Below, piece by piece: positions 50,292 through 60,376 of a stretch of 64,000 nucleotides of DNA. Below the pieces are notes generated by a model. It was not told where the DNA came from. It did not search any database and saw only the letters and a program-made list of their open reading frames with translations. Positions within the stretch are counted from its first letter, which is position 1. Every line of letters starts with the position of its first letter. This stretch comes from Antarcticimicrobium luteum (lineage in GTDB: Bacteria; Pseudomonadota; Alphaproteobacteria; Rhodobacterales; Rhodobacteraceae): assembly GCF_004358185.1 (NCBI RefSeq), contig NZ_SMUV01000055.1, forward strand, positions 19,438-83,437, given 5' to 3'. Position numbers and translations under genes: made by a program.

Positions 50292-51293
50292 TTGGCCATT
50301 GGCGCCCTGACCCCACCGCAAGCCGAAAGCGCACCGCGCGAGGTGCTGATCGAATTTCCTGACAATCGTCTGCTGATCGACCTGTGCGGCGAATATGACC
50401 GCAACCTGGCCGAGATCGAGCGCAAGCTCTCGGTTCAGATCCTGCGCCGCGGCAACCAGCTTGCCATCATGGGCGAGGCGGCGTCGCAGGCACAGGCGGT
50501 CGAGGTGCTCAACGCGCTGTATCACCGGCTGGAGGGCGGCCGCGCGGTCGAGGCCGGCGACGTCGACCGCGAATTGCGGATGGGCAACGCCGAAGACAGC
50601 GCCCGGGACGGCGACCAGCTCGAGATGTTCAAGGGCGGCCCGATCGAGATCAAGACCCGCAAGAAGCTGGTTGAACCGCGCACCGACGCGCAGAAAGCCT
50701 ATGTTCAAAGCCTGTTCAACAACGAACTGGCGTTTGGCATCGGGCCGGCGGGCACCGGCAAGACCTATCTCGCCGTGGCGGTCGGGGTGTCGATGTTCAT
50801 CGGCGGCCATGTCGACCGGATCATCCTGTCGCGCCCGGCCGTCGAGGCGGGCGAAAAGCTTGGCTATCTGCCCGGCGACATGAAGGAAAAGGTCGATCCC
50901 TACATGCAGCCGCTCTACGACGCGCTGAATGATTTCCTACCGGGCAAGCAGCTTGCCAAGCTGATCGAGGAAAAGCGGATCGAGATCGCGCCGCTGGCCT
51001 TCATGCGCGGGCGCACGCTCGCCAACGCCTTTGTGGTGCTGGATGAGGCGCAGAACGCCACCACCATGCAGATGAAAATGTTCCTGACCCGCCTGGGCGA
51101 GGGCAGCCGCATGGTCATCACCGGCGACCGCAGCCAGGTGGACCTGCCGCGCGGCATGCCGTCGGGGCTGGCCGACGCCGAACGGCTGCTGAAAACAGTG
51201 GGCGGCATCAGCTTCAACTATTTCACCTCCAAGGACGTCGTGCGCCATCCGCTGGTCGCGGCCATCATCGAGGCCTATGAGGCGGACGTCTGA
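50292..51293 (+). CDS. phoH: PhoH family ATPase
   Basis: The protein is 333 residues from TTG 50292, supported by AAGGAG (50280-50285) six bases upstream. The N-terminal KH-like region (residues about 15-110) is followed by the PhoH P-loop domain: Walker A GIGPAGTGKTYLAVAVGVSM, Walker B AFVVLDEAQNATTMQMKMFL, and ITGDRSQVDLPRG. It is a predicted RNA helicase-like ATPase functionally linked with the YbeY RNase encoded next. Standard first gene of the phoH-ybeY-corC-lnt cluster. Cytoplasmic. Confidence 0.94.
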   Translation: MAIGALTPPQAESAPREVLIEFPDNRLLIDLCGEYDRNLAEIERKLSVQILRRGNQLAIMGEAASQAQAVEVLNALYHRLEGGRAVEAGDVDRELRMGNAEDSARDGDQLEMFKGGPIEIKTRKKLVEPRTDAQKAYVQSLFNNELAFGIGPAGTGKTYLAVAVGVSMFIGGHVDRIILSRPAVEAGEKLGYLPGDMKEKVDPYMQPLYDALNDFLPGKQLAKLIEEKRIEIAPLAFMRGRTLANAFVVLDEAQNATTMQMKMFLTRLGEGSRMVITGDRSQVDLPRGMPSGLADAERLLKTVGGISFNYFTSKDVVRHPLVAAIIEAYEADV

Positions 51294-51416
51294 GGCCCTG
51301 TCCGGCGCCCGCCAATTCCTCTTACCGGCGCTCCTCCGGCGCGAACGGGCCGCGCCCGGGGCAGCAGGCCAGGACGGGGCTGGTCCCGTCGCGCCGACTG
51401 GCGTAAAGGCCGCGGC

Positions 51417-51929
51417 ATGACCATCGATCTCACCCTGGAAGATCCCGCCTGGCGGGCGCTGGATCTGGACAGCCTGGCCAACCGCGCCGCCTGGGCGACC
51501 CTGACGCATCTCGGCCTCGACCCGGAGGTCTGCGAAATCGCGCTGCTGGCATGCGACGATGACCGTATCGCCGATCTCAACGCCGAATTCCGCGACAAGC
51601 CCGGCCCGACGAACGTGCTGAGCTGGCCGGCCGAGGATCTGGCCGCCGAGACCCCGGGCGCATCGCCGGACCTGCCGGAGCCGGATTTCACCGGAGAGAT
51701 CGCGCTGGGCGACATCGCCATTGCCTATGGCACCTGCGCCCGCGAGGCCGAGGCGCAGGGCAAATCGCTGGCCGACCATGCCTGCCACCTCATCGTGCAC
51801 GGGCTGTTGCATCTGCTCGGCTACGACCACATCCGTGACCCGGATGCCACTTTGATGGAGGCACTGGAGGTGGAGATACTTGGCAGATTGGGTCTTGATG
51901 ACCCATATAGGGGGCAAGACGGGCCGTAA
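51417..51929 (+). CDS. ybeY: Endoribonuclease / rRNA maturation factor YbeY
   Basis: The protein of 170 residues has the metal-binding HxxxHxxxxxH motif clear in HLIVHGLLHLLGYDHIRDPD near residue 125; LNAEFRDKPGPTNVLSWP is also typical. YbeY takes part in 16S rRNA 3' processing and 70S quality control. It follows phoH by 123 bases and precedes corC by 22. Confidence 0.95.
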   Translation: MTIDLTLEDPAWRALDLDSLANRAAWATLTHLGLDPEVCEIALLACDDDRIADLNAEFRDKPGPTNVLSWPAEDLAAETPGASPDLPEPDFTGEIALGDIAIAYGTCAREAEAQGKSLADHACHLIVHGLLHLLGYDHIRDPDATLMEALEVEILGRLGLDDPYRGQDGP

Positions 51930-51951
51930 CGGCCTTTTTCGGACAGGACCC

Positions 51952-52845
51952 ATGGGCGACGACACAGACGATTGTTCTAACGCAGCGCAACGCGCGCACC
52001 CCGAAACCGATAGCCCCGAGGCCGGTGAAAAGACCGGATTTCTGGGCCGCATCCTTGAAGCATTCGCGCCGGGCGACGAGACAGCGCCGGCACAGACCAA
52101 TGGCCAGGCGGTCATGGTTGAGCAACCGCGCGGCATGATCAACCTGCGCCGCATGCGGGTCGAGGACGTAGCGATTCCCACAGCCGAGATCGTGGCGGTG
52201 CCCGGCACGATCACGCTGGACGAGCTTGTGGCCATCTTCCGCGAAAGCGGGATGACCCGGATCCCGGTCTATGACGGCACGCTGGACACGCCGCTGGGCT
52301 TCGTCCACCTCAAGGATCTGGCGCTGACATATGGCTTCAGCTGCGATCAGGAGACCGCGTTCGATGTCACCGCGATGCTGCGGCCGCTGCTGTTTGTGCC
52401 GCCGTCGATGCCGATCGGCGTGCTGCTGACCAAGATGCAGACCGAGCGGCGGCATATGGCGCTGGTGATTGACGAATACGGCGGCGTCGACGGCCTGCTG
52501 ACCATCGAGGATCTGATCGAACAGGTGGTGGGCGAGATCGAGGACGAGCACGACACGGACGAGGATCAGCTCTGGGTCAAGGAAAAGCCCGGCGTCTATA
52601 TCGCTCAGGCCCGCGCCCCGCTGGATGAATTCGAGGCCGCGGTCGGCCGCTCGTTGACCAGCCACGAGGATGTCGACGAGGAAGAGATCGACACCCTCGG
52701 CGGTCTGGTCTTCATGCTGTCGGGGCGGGTGCCGACCCGGGGCGAGGTCGTGGTCCATCCCGACGGCGCGGAGTTCGAGGTGATCGACGCGGACCCCCGC
52801 CGGATCAAGCGGCTGCGCGTGCGGGTTCCGGACGCGGCGGAATGA
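51952..52845 (+). CDS. CorC/HlyC-type CBS-pair transporter-associated protein
   Basis: The protein is 297 residues from ATG 51952; the frame upstream overlaps ybeY. An acidic N-terminus is followed by a CBS pair (about residues 65-195; EDVAIPTAEIVAVPGTI, VIDEYGGVDGLLTIEDL) and a CorC_HlyC domain at about 205-290. It lacks the DUF21 membrane domain and so resembles soluble CorC, linked to magnesium/cobalt efflux and envelope integrity. 10 bases before lnt. Confidence 0.92.
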   Translation: MGDDTDDCSNAAQRAHPETDSPEAGEKTGFLGRILEAFAPGDETAPAQTNGQAVMVEQPRGMINLRRMRVEDVAIPTAEIVAVPGTITLDELVAIFRESGMTRIPVYDGTLDTPLGFVHLKDLALTYGFSCDQETAFDVTAMLRPLLFVPPSMPIGVLLTKMQTERRHMALVIDEYGGVDGLLTIEDLIEQVVGEIEDEHDTDEDQLWVKEKPGVYIAQARAPLDEFEAAVGRSLTSHEDVDEEEIDTLGGLVFMLSGRVPTRGEVVVHPDGAEFEVIDADPRRIKRLRVRVPDAAE

Positions 52846-52855
52846 AAGCGGCGGG

Positions 52856-54364
52856 ATGACCCTTCTGTGCGATTGGTCGCTGCGCCGTCGGCTGCTGCTC
52901 GCGGCCGTGGCCGGGGCGGCCGGCGCGCTGGGGCTGGCGCCGTTCGGCCTCTGGCCGGTCACGCTGATCGCGGTGGCGCTGATGCCGGCGCTGCTGCTTT
53001 CCTGCGATACCCCGCGGGCGGCGGCGCTGACGGGCTGGGCCTTTGGCGCGGGCTGGTTCGCCCATGCGCTGTCGTGGATCGTCGAGCCGTTTCTGGTCGA
53101 TCCTGACCGCTATGCCTGGATGGCGCCCTTTGCGCTGCTGTTTCTGGCCGGTGGTCTGGCGCTGTTCTGGGGCGGCGCCTTCTGGGTCGCCCGCCGCGCC
53201 GCCGGCACCTCCGCGGGCCGGATCGCGGCGCTGGTCGTGGCGCTGTCTCTGGCCGAGTTCGCCCGCGCTTTTCTGCTCACCGGGTTTCCCTGGGCCGCTG
53301 TGGCGCAGGTCTGGGTCGGCACGCCCGCCGATCGACTGCTGGCCTGGATCGGACCGCAGGGGCTGGCGCTGACGACGTTGATCGTTGCGGTGCTGCCCGG
53401 CTGGGCGCTGGCCCGGCGGGTGTCGGTGCGGGGCTGGGCGCTCTGCCTGTTGCCGGCCGTGGCGATGGCCGTCGCCGCGCTGGCGACCGGGCGACAGCCG
53501 CCTGTCGCGGGCACCGGCGCGATCGTCCGGGTGATCCAGCCAAATGCGCCGCAGCACCAGAAATGGGACCCGGCCTATATCCCGGTTTTCTTTCAGCGGC
53601 AGATCGCCTTTACCGAGGCCGATCCGCGCCCCGACCTGATCGTCTGGCCCGAAAGCGCGGTGCCGGTTCTGCTGGAGGAGGCCGCCCCGACGCTGGCCCG
53701 AATCGCCGAGGCCGCCCGGGGCGCCGATGTGGTGCTGGGCATCCAGCGCTTCGAGGGCCGGCGCGTCTACAACTCGCTGATCAGGCTGGACGGCGCGGGT
53801 GAGGTGGCCGGGCTCTATGACAAGCATCACCTGGTGCCCTTTGGTGAATATGTGCCGCTGGGCGATCTGGCCGCCGAGGCCGGGGTCTATGGGTTCGCCG
53901 CGCGTGAGGGGCAGGGATACAGCGCAGGGCCGGGGCCGCGCCTGCTGGACCTGGGGCGGCTGGGCGCCGCCTTGCCGCTGATCTGCTACGAGGCGGTGTT
54001 TCCGCAGGACGTGACCGGCACGCCGGAGCGGCCGAGGTTTCTGCTGCAGCTCACCAACGACGCCTGGTTCGGCACCCGCGCGGGCCCCTATCAGCACCTG
54101 GCACAGGCCCGGATGCGCGCGATCGAGCAGGGGCTGCCGATGGTGCGGGCGGCCAATACCGGGATCTCTGCCGTTGTCGGCCCGCATGGCGAACTGATCC
54201 GTTCGATCCCGCTGGGCGAGGCGGGCTATGCCGATGCGGAGCTGCCGGCGCCGCTGCCGCCTACGGTTTATGCGCGAACCGGCGACTGGCCTGTGTTCCT
54301 CCTGCTACTTATTGTCGGGAGTGCGCTTCTGGTGGTGCAATGGCGTCGCGGATCGCCTACATAG
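52856..54364 (+). CDS. lnt: Apolipoprotein N-acyltransferase
   Basis: The inner-membrane protein of 502 residues has six to eight N-terminal helices (residues about 10-215) and a nitrilase-like periplasmic domain. The catalytic triad is at Glu266 (WPESAVPVL), Lys323 ([12 protein letters not shown]) and Cys377 ([11 protein letters not shown]). A final helix is at about 480-495. It adds the third acyl chain to the N-terminal Cys of lipoproteins such as the one at 49853. The metK riboswitch begins shortly after its stop. Confidence 0.96.
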   Translation: MTLLCDWSLRRRLLLAAVAGAAGALGLAPFGLWPVTLIAVALMPALLLSCDTPRAAALTGWAFGAGWFAHALSWIVEPFLVDPDRYAWMAPFALLFLAGGLALFWGGAFWVARRAAGTSAGRIAALVVALSLAEFARAFLLTGFPWAAVAQVWVGTPADRLLAWIGPQGLALTTLIVAVLPGWALARRVSVRGWALCLLPAVAMAVAALATGRQPPVAGTGAIVRVIQPNAPQHQKWDPAYIPVFFQRQIAFTEADPRPDLIVWPESAVPVLLEEAAPTLARIAEAARGADVVLGIQRFEGRRVYNSLIRLDGAGEVAGLYDKHHLVPFGEYVPLGDLAAEAGVYGFAAREGQGYSAGPGPRLLDLGRLGAALPLICYEAVFPQDVTGTPERPRFLLQLTNDAWFGTRAGPYQHLAQARMRAIEQGLPMVRAANTGISAVVGPHGELIRSIPLGEAGYADAELPAPLPPTVYARTGDWPVFLLLLIVGSALLVVQWRRGSPT

Positions 54365-54409
54365 CGAATGACCGGCGCGCGCAGAGGGTGCGGATCCGGG
54401 CCTTAACGC

Positions 54410-54459
54410 TGTCACAACGGCTTCCTGACGTGGCAGGTAAAACACCAATGGAGCACTTC
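54410..54459 (+). promoter_or_regulatory. SAM/SAH riboswitch controlling metK
   Basis: This compact pseudoknot leader is just upstream of metK. P1: GTCAC (54411-54415) pairs with GTGGC (54430-54434). The pseudoknot helix is GCTTCC (54420-54425) with GGAGC (54450-54454), one U bulged. The conserved core CACAACGGCTTCCTGACGTGG and terminal ATGGAGCA match the SAM/SAH class known from Rhodobacterales metK leaders. GGAG is also the Shine-Dalgarno for ATG 54460, so ligand binding would block translation initiation. Confidence 0.93.
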
Positions 54460-55641
54460 ATGTCCCGCAAGAACTACATTTTCACCTCCGAGTCCGTTTC
54501 GGAGGGCCACCCCGACAAGGTCTGTGACCGGATTTCCGACGCCGTTCTCGACGCCTTCCTCGCCGAGGAGCCCGAGGCGCGCGTCGCCTGCGAGACCTTT
54601 GCGACCACGGGCATGGTTGTCATCGGCGGTGAGGTCGGCCTGTCCGACCAGGAACGGCTCAAGAACTACATGGGCCGGATCGGCCAGATCGCCCGCGACT
54701 GCATCAGGGATATCGGCTACGAGCAGGAGAAGTTCCACTGGAACACCTGCCATGTGCTGAACTTCCTGCACGAGCAGTCCGCGCATATCGCCCAGGGCGT
54801 CAACGCCGCCGACAACAAGGACGAGGGTGCCGGCGATCAGGGCATCATGTTCGGCTATGCCACCGACGAGACCGAGGCGCTGATGCCGGCGCCGATCCAG
54901 TATTCGCACGCCATCCTGCGCCGCCTTGCCGAGGTGCGCAAATCCGGCGCCGAGCCCAGCCTGCGCCCCGATGCCAAGAGCCAGCTCTCGGTGGTCTACG
55001 AGGACGGCAAGCCGGTCCGAGTGAACTCGATCGTGCTGTCGACCCAGCACGAGAGCGAGGATCAGACCAGCGACGATATCCGCGGGATCGTCGAGCCCTA
55101 CATCCGCGAGGTGCTGCCCGAGGGCTGGATCACGCCGGAGACCGAATGGTGGGTCAACCCGACCGGCACCTTCGTGATCGGCGGCCCGGACGGCGACGCC
55201 GGCCTGACCGGGCGCAAGATCATCGTCGACACCTATGGCGGCGCGGCGCCGCATGGCGGCGGCGCCTTCTCGGGCAAGGATCCGACCAAGGTGGACCGTT
55301 CGGCCGCCTATGCGGCGCGCTACTTGGCCAAGAACGTGGTCGCGGCGGGGCTGGCAAAGAAATGCACACTGCAGCTCTCCTATGCGATCGGCGTCAGCAA
55401 ACCGCTGTCGATCTATATCGACACCCATGGCACCGGAGTGGTGCCCGACGAGGTGATCGAGAAGGTGGTAGGCCAGGCGATGGACCTGACCCCGCGCGGC
55501 ATCCGCGAGCATCTGCAATTGAACAAGCCGATCTATCAGCGGACCGCGGCCTATGGCCATTTCGGCCGCGAACCGGATGCCGATGGTGGGTTCAGCTGGG
55601 AAAGGACCGACCTGGCCGAGGCGCTGAAAAAGGCGGTCTGA
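54460..55641 (+). CDS. metK: S-adenosylmethionine synthase
   Basis: The protein is 393 residues. Start at ATG 54460 ([20 protein letters not shown]) is fixed by the riboswitch, whose sequestered GGAG lies 6 bases upstream; in-frame ATG 54448 is inside the pseudoknot. Conserved motifs are [35 protein letters not shown] (the ATP-binding GAGDQG) and [20 protein letters not shown]. Makes SAM from methionine and ATP. Feedback repressed through the riboswitch. Length and residues are typical. Confidence 0.97.
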   Translation: MSRKNYIFTSESVSEGHPDKVCDRISDAVLDAFLAEEPEARVACETFATTGMVVIGGEVGLSDQERLKNYMGRIGQIARDCIRDIGYEQEKFHWNTCHVLNFLHEQSAHIAQGVNAADNKDEGAGDQGIMFGYATDETEALMPAPIQYSHAILRRLAEVRKSGAEPSLRPDAKSQLSVVYEDGKPVRVNSIVLSTQHESEDQTSDDIRGIVEPYIREVLPEGWITPETEWWVNPTGTFVIGGPDGDAGLTGRKIIVDTYGGAAPHGGGAFSGKDPTKVDRSAAYAARYLAKNVVAAGLAKKCTLQLSYAIGVSKPLSIYIDTHGTGVVPDEVIEKVVGQAMDLTPRGIREHLQLNKPIYQRTAAYGHFGREPDADGGFSWERTDLAEALKKAV

Positions 55642-55666
55642 CCTGGTCAGCCGGCGCGCGTTTTCG

Positions 55667-55698
55667 CCCCCGTCCGGGAAACCGGGCGGGGGTTTTTT
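55667..55698 (+). terminator. Intrinsic terminator after metK
   Basis: Stem CCCCCGTCCGG (55667-55677) / CCGGGCGGGGG (55682-55692), GAAA tetraloop, then TTTTTT. Eleven pairs with one G.U. Confidence 0.93.
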
Positions 55699-55774
55699 CG
55701 GGGCGGGCCGAAAACGGAGGTTTTGGCGCGGCCGGCGCGGGGACCGGAACGCGCGCGCTGCGCGGGCCTTCGGC

Positions 55775-55794
55775 GGGGTATTTCCGGCCGGAAA
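55775..55794. repeat. TTCCGGCCGGAA element, copy 2
   Basis: CGGGGTAT then the perfect palindrome TTCCGGCCGGAA (55782-55793), followed by AAAGAAG. It matches the 3' part of the element at 45942-45997. It lies between the metK terminator and trmB, here not between convergent genes. Confidence 0.55.
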
Positions 55795-55868
55795 AAGAAG
55801 GGCGATTGCGACAGGCCGGACGGTGCAACCGCTTGCCCCACCGCCACCCAATCGCTAAACCGCGCGCC

Positions 55869-56573
55869 ATGACGCAGCATCCAGACCGCCCCTATCGCAA
55901 TTTCTACGGCCGTATCCACGGCAAGACCCTGAAGAAAAGCCAAAAGGCCTATCTTGACGAGGATCTGGCCGCGCTTTCGCCGGGTCCGGTGGAATGGGAC
56001 GAGAACCCCGAGCGGACCCCGCTGGACCTGAACGCGCGGTTCGGGGGCGGGCCCGTGTGGCTGGAGATCGGTTTCGGCGGCGGCGAGCATCTGGTGCATC
56101 AGGCCGCCTCGAACCCTGACGTGGGGATTATCGGGGCCGAACCGTACATAAACGGGGTGGCCATGCTGTTGGGCAAGATCCGCCGGGCCGGGGTCAGCAA
56201 CCTTGCCGTGCATCCCGGCGACGCGCGCGACCTGATGGACGTTTTGCCCGAGAACTCGATTTCGCGGGCCTTTCTGCTCTATCCCGATCCCTGGCCCAAG
56301 AAACGCCACCACCGCCGGCGCTTCGTCACGCAGGAGCATCTGGAGCCGCTGGCGCGGGTGCTGCGGCCGGGGGCGATCTTTCGCGTGGCGACCGACATTC
56401 CCGATTACGTGCGCCAGACGCTGGAAGAGGTGCCGAAGGCCGGGTTCGAGTGGCTGGCCGAGCGGCCCGCCGATTGGCGCGAGCCGTGGGACGACTGGAT
56501 TTCCACCCGGTACGAGCAGAAGGCCCTGCGCGAGGGGCGGGTGCCGCATTACCTGACCTTCCGCAGGATCTGA
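55869..56573 (+). CDS. trmB: tRNA (guanine-N7)-methyltransferase
   Basis: The protein is 234 residues from ATG 55869; the longer frame crosses metK and its terminator. SAM-binding motif I is WLEIGFGGGEHLVHQA; the TrmB signature is FLLYPDPWPKKRHHRRRFV; the C-terminal WISTRYEQKALREGRVPH is also family-specific. It methylates N7 of G46 in the variable loop of many tRNAs, using the SAM made by MetK. Confidence 0.96.
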   Translation: MTQHPDRPYRNFYGRIHGKTLKKSQKAYLDEDLAALSPGPVEWDENPERTPLDLNARFGGGPVWLEIGFGGGEHLVHQAASNPDVGIIGAEPYINGVAMLLGKIRRAGVSNLAVHPGDARDLMDVLPENSISRAFLLYPDPWPKKRHHRRRFVTQEHLEPLARVLRPGAIFRVATDIPDYVRQTLEEVPKAGFEWLAERPADWREPWDDWISTRYEQKALREGRVPHYLTFRRI

Positions 56574-56676
56574 CGCGGCGGGCCGCGCCGATCCGCGCCA
56601 GATCGGGGCGTTTTGGAGGTGAATTGTACAGTTTGGTCCCGCGCGCCCCGATGGCCGGGCGACGGGGCGAAACACG

Positions 56677-56700
56677 TCATGGACGGCTGCGCCGTCATGC
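56677..56700 (+). other. Hairpin in aroA leader
   Basis: The sequence GCATGACGGC-like stem (56677-56687 with 56691-56700, one bulged G, TGC loop) lies about 50 bases upstream of the aroA start. No U tract follows, so it may be a leader or mRNA-stability hairpin rather than a terminator. Confidence 0.35.
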
Positions 56701-56747
56701 GCTACCCAAGCTTCGAGACAAGGGCCACAAGGAAGGAACCCGCGCAG

Positions 56748-58100
56748 ATGTCCGCACATGGCACCCCGATCCCGATGAGCGCCAAGGCCGCCGGTCCGCT
56801 GAGCGGTGTGGCCGAGGTGCCGGGCGACAAGTCGATCTCGCACCGGGCGCTGATCCTGGGCGCGATGGCCGTGGGAGAGACCAGGATCACCGGGCTGCTG
56901 GAGGGTGAGGACGTTCTGGACACCGCCAAGGCGATGCGCGCCTTCGGCGCCGGGGTGACGCGGGACGATGACGGCACCTGGCATGTGCACGGGGTCGGTG
57001 TCGGCGGGTTTGCCGAGCCGGACCAGGTGATCGACTGCGGCAATTCGGGCACCGGGGTACGGCTGATCATGGGGGCGATGGCAACCTCGCCGATCACCGC
57101 CACCTTTACCGGCGACGCCAGCCTGACCAAGCGGCCGATGGCGCGGGTGACCGATCCGCTGGCGCTGTTCGGGGCGCAGGCGGTGGGGCGCGCGGGCGGG
57201 CGGCTGCCGATGACGATGGTCGGCGCGGCCGATCCGGTGCCGGTGCGCTATACCGTGCCGGTGCCCTCGGCGCAGGTGAAATCCGCCGTGCTGCTGGCGG
57301 GGCTCAATGCGCCCGGCCAGACGGTGGTGATCGAGAAGGAGGCCACCCGCGATCATACCGAGCGGATGCTGGCCGGTTTCGGCGCCGAGGTCACCACCGA
57401 GCAGAGTGAGGAGGGCCGGGTGATCACGCTGACCGGCCAGCCGGAGCTGGAGCCGCAGACGATCGCGGTGCCGCGCGATCCCTCCAGCGCCGCCTTTCCG
57501 GTCTGCGCCGCGCTGATCGTGCCGGGCTCGGACGTGCTGGTGCCGGGGATCGGGCTGAACCCGACGCGCGCCGGTCTCTTTACCACCCTGCGCGAGATGG
57601 GCGCCGATCTGACCTATGAGAACGAGCGCGAGGAGGGCGGCGAGCCGGTGGCGGACCTGCGCGCCCGCTACTCGCCCGACATGAAGGGCATCGCGGTGCC
57701 GCCCGAGCGCGCCGCCAGCATGATCGACGAATACCCCGTCCTCGCGGTGGTGGCGGCCTGCGCCAATGGCAAGACGCTGATGACCGGGGTGCGCGAGCTG
57801 CGGGTCAAGGAATCCGACCGCATCGACGCCATGGCGGTGGGCCTGCGCGCCTGTGGCGTCAGCGTCGAGGAGGGCGAGGACTGGTGGGAGGTCACCGGCC
57901 TCGGCGCCGGCAATGTGCCGGGCGGGGCGCGCTGCGCCAGCCATCTCGATCACCGTATCGCCATGTCCTTTCTGGTGCTGGGGCTGGCGGCGCAGAGTCC
58001 GGTTTCGGTCGATGACGGAAGCCCAATCGCCACGTCGTTCCCGGTGTTCGAGCCGCTGATGGCGGCGCTGGGGGCAAAGATCGAGCGGACCGGGGCGTGA
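56748..58100 (+). CDS. aroA: 3-phosphoshikimate 1-carboxyvinyltransferase (EPSP synthase)
   Basis: The protein is 450 residues from ATG 56748, with AAGGAAGG upstream. PEP/S3P motifs are [50 protein letters not shown] and [17 protein letters not shown]. The RPM motif and overall length suggest the class II-like branch found in alphaproteobacteria, but the NSGTG loop keeps glycine where the well-known insensitive class II enzyme has alanine. Sixth step of the shikimate pathway. Overlaps the next gene by 4 bases (GTGA). Confidence 0.95.
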   Translation: MSAHGTPIPMSAKAAGPLSGVAEVPGDKSISHRALILGAMAVGETRITGLLEGEDVLDTAKAMRAFGAGVTRDDDGTWHVHGVGVGGFAEPDQVIDCGNSGTGVRLIMGAMATSPITATFTGDASLTKRPMARVTDPLALFGAQAVGRAGGRLPMTMVGAADPVPVRYTVPVPSAQVKSAVLLAGLNAPGQTVVIEKEATRDHTERMLAGFGAEVTTEQSEEGRVITLTGQPELEPQTIAVPRDPSSAAFPVCAALIVPGSDVLVPGIGLNPTRAGLFTTLREMGADLTYENEREEGGEPVADLRARYSPDMKGIAVPPERAASMIDEYPVLAVVAACANGKTLMTGVRELRVKESDRIDAMAVGLRACGVSVEEGEDWWEVTGLGAGNVPGGARCASHLDHRIAMSFLVLGLAAQSPVSVDDGSPIATSFPVFEPLMAALGAKIERTGA

Positions 58101-58615
58101 GCCGCGCGCGGATCGCATACTGGGCGGTCTTTATGGCCGCGCTGGCGCTCTATGCCGCGATGGTCGGCGGGACGTTGCCGGCGATTGCGCGCGATGCGGG
58201 CGGGCTGACGCCGTTCGACATGCGCCCCATGGGCTATACCGTTGCCGAGGCGCGCGCCTTTCTTGCCGCTTTGGGCGATGAGGGCCGCGCGCTGTATCTG
58301 GGGCCGCAGCGCTGGCTCGATCTGGCCTATCCGGTGTTGCTGGCCATCGTTCTGATCGGGGCGGTTCGGATGCTGATCCGGCGGTTCTGGCTGCAACTGG
58401 GCCTGAGCCTTGCGGCGCTGGGCGGGATGGCCGCCGACTACCTCGAGAATGCCCGCGTGGCGGCCATGCTGGTGGCGGGCGGCGCGGTCGCCGATGAGCT
58501 GATCGGTGCGGCGAGCCGGGCAACCCAGCTCAAGGCGGGACTGACATCGCTGGTCATGCTGGCGGTCTGCGTCGCGCTGGCGCGGGCCGCGTGGAAGAGA
58601 TGGAGGACGACATGA
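58097..58615 (+). CDS. Small integral membrane protein of unknown function
   Basis: The protein is 172 residues from GTG 58097, overlapping the aroA stop. Four hydrophobic segments: about 7-27 ([19 protein letters not shown]), 75-92 ([17 protein letters not shown]), 97-115 and 145-162. No charged catalytic motif recognised. It overlaps the cmk start by 4 bases as well (ATGA at 58612-58615), so aroA, this gene and cmk form one translationally coupled unit. Confidence 0.75.
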   Translation: MSRARIAYWAVFMAALALYAAMVGGTLPAIARDAGGLTPFDMRPMGYTVAEARAFLAALGDEGRALYLGPQRWLDLAYPVLLAIVLIGAVRMLIRRFWLQLGLSLAALGGMAADYLENARVAAMLVAGGAVADELIGAASRATQLKAGLTSLVMLAVCVALARAAWKRWRTT

Positions 58616-59235
58616 GCGAACCGTTTACGGTGGCGATCGACGGGCCGGCGGCCTCGGGCAAGGGGACGATCTCGCGGGCGGTGGCGGCGCGGTTCGGCCT
58701 TGCCCATCTGGACACCGGGCTGCTGTATCGGGCGGTCGGTGTGCGGATGCTGGACGGTATAGATCCGGTCGAGGCGGCGCAGGCGCTGACCCGCGCTGAC
58801 CTGGCGGACGAGGGCCGGTTGCGCGGCGCCGAGGCGGCGCAGGCGGCCAGCAAGGTGGCCGTGATTCCCGAGGTGCGCGCGGCGCTGGTGGATTTTCAGC
58901 GCGCCTTTGCCCGCCGGGCAGGGGGCGCGGTGCTGGACGGGCGCGACATCGGCACGGTGATCTGTCCGGAGGCGGAGGTGAAGCTGTTCGTCACCGCCAG
59001 CGCCGAGGTGCGGGCGCATCGGCGGTATCTGGAGTTGCGGGCCAAGGGCGACGAGACCGCCGAGGAGGCGGTGCTGGCCGACGTGATCGCCCGCGATGCG
59101 CGCGACAGCGAACGCGCCGCCGCGCCGCTGCGCGCCGCCGGGGATGCGATTCGCATCGACACCTCGCATTTGAGCATCGACGAGGCGGTCGAGACCGCCA
59201 CGCGGGTGGTCGGCGAACGATTGAAGCAGCGCTGA
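58612..59235 (+). CDS. cmk: (d)CMP kinase
   Basis: The protein is 207 residues from ATG 58612 with GGAGG at 58602-58606. P-loop [20 protein letters not shown], then [15 protein letters not shown] and the CMP-binding region [20 protein letters not shown]. The NMP-bind insert is shorter than in E. coli Cmk. Phosphorylates CMP/dCMP. In most Rhodobacterales cmk is followed directly by rpsA; here two unrelated genes intervene. Confidence 0.95.
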   Translation: MSEPFTVAIDGPAASGKGTISRAVAARFGLAHLDTGLLYRAVGVRMLDGIDPVEAAQALTRADLADEGRLRGAEAAQAASKVAVIPEVRAALVDFQRAFARRAGGAVLDGRDIGTVICPEAEVKLFVTASAEVRAHRRYLELRAKGDETAEEAVLADVIARDARDSERAAAPLRAAGDAIRIDTSHLSIDEAVETATRVVGERLKQR

Positions 59236-59248
59236 AGGAGCGGGACAG

Positions 59249-60247
59249 ATGAAAAACCGGATCATGGGTCAGGGCGGCGCGGAGATATCGGCGATCGGAA
59301 TCGGGGCGATGTCGTTCTCGAATTTCTACGGGCCGACCGACGAGGGGGAGAGCCACGCGATCCTCGATGCGGCGCTGGAGCTGGGCGTGACCCATATCGA
59401 CACCTCGAACATCTATGGGGTGGGCAAGTCGGAGGAGGCGATCGGCAGCTTTCTCAAGTCGCGGCCCGGCGCGCGGGAGCGGTTTCATATCGCCACCAAG
59501 GCCGGCATCACCCGCGATGCCGAGGGCAACCGGTGCTATGACAACTCGGCGGCGCATCTGGAGGCGGAGCTGGACAAGTCGCTGGCGCGGATGGGCATCG
59601 ACTGTGTCGATCTGATGTATATCCACCGCCGCCAGGCCGGAATGCCGATCGAGGAGGCGGCGGAAAACCTGGCCGCGCTGGTCAAGAAGGGCAAGGCGAA
59701 GTCAATCGGTTTTTCCGAGATTGCCCCCTCGAGCCTGCGGCGGGCGGCGGCGGTGCATCCGGTCGCGGCGGTGCAGTCGGAGTATTCGTTGTCCACACGC
59801 GCGCCGGAGCTGGGTCTGGTGCAGGCCTGCGCCGAACTTGGCACGGCGCTGGTGGCGTTCGCGCCGGTGGGGCGGTCGTTGCTGACCGACCACCCGCTGT
59901 CCCAAGAGGTGATCCCGGAACTGGGGTTCCTGAAGTCAAATCCGCGCTTTGTCGAACCGAACCTGAGCGCCAATCTGGCGATCACCGACCGGTTCCGAAG
60001 GCTGGCGGCCGAGATGGGCGCGCCGGCGGCGGCCGTCGCCATCGCCTGGCTGCTGCACAGGGGCGCGCATGTGATCCCGATTCCCGGTACCCGTTCGGTG
60101 AGCCATTTCCGCGAGCTGGTGGCAGGCTGCGATCTGGTGCTGACGGCGGCGGACATGGACCGGATCGAAGCGGTGCTGCCGGTGGGCTGGGCCCATGGCG
60201 ACCGCTATACCGCCGATCAGTGGGTCGGGCCGGAGCGGTTTAGCTGA
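59249..60247 (+). CDS. Aldo/keto reductase
   Basis: The protein of 332 residues has AKR features: catalytic Tyr in THIDTSNIYGVGKSEEAIGS (about 50-70), Lys in ATKAGITRDAEG, His in LMYIHRRQAGMPIEE and the NADPH-binding PIPGTRSVSHFREL near the C-terminus. It belongs to the AKR group that includes YakC and Tas-like enzymes. It lies 13 bases after cmk and is probably transcribed with it, yet belongs to a different function. Substrate unknown. Confidence 0.9.
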   Translation: MKNRIMGQGGAEISAIGIGAMSFSNFYGPTDEGESHAILDAALELGVTHIDTSNIYGVGKSEEAIGSFLKSRPGARERFHIATKAGITRDAEGNRCYDNSAAHLEAELDKSLARMGIDCVDLMYIHRRQAGMPIEEAAENLAALVKKGKAKSIGFSEIAPSSLRRAAAVHPVAAVQSEYSLSTRAPELGLVQACAELGTALVAFAPVGRSLLTDHPLSQEVIPELGFLKSNPRFVEPNLSANLAITDRFRRLAAEMGAPAAAVAIAWLLHRGAHVIPIPGTRSVSHFRELVAGCDLVLTAADMDRIEAVLPVGWAHGDRYTADQWVGPERFS

Positions 60248-60316
60248 GCTGGCTTCGCCGGACAAACAAGCGCTGGCACTGACAAAGGCGCGACGCCGCG
60301 CCGGGCAGGGCCCGAC

Positions 60317-60334
60317 CGCCCGCACCGGCGGGCG
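60317..60334. terminator. Hairpin between aldo/keto reductase and convergent ligase
   Basis: CGCCCGC (60317-60323), loop ACCG, GCGGGCG (60328-60334). Seven perfect pairs, no U run. Probably contributes to termination for one or both converging transcripts. Confidence 0.45.
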
Positions 60335-60376
60335 CCGCCCTGTGTTCCGGGCGTTGGCGTTGATGCATTTTCGGTG

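Noticed and set aside
54340..54459. Upstream start for metK giving 40 extra residues
   Set aside because: The extension reads through the riboswitch and has no counterpart in MetK proteins; the hidden GGAG serves ATG 54460.
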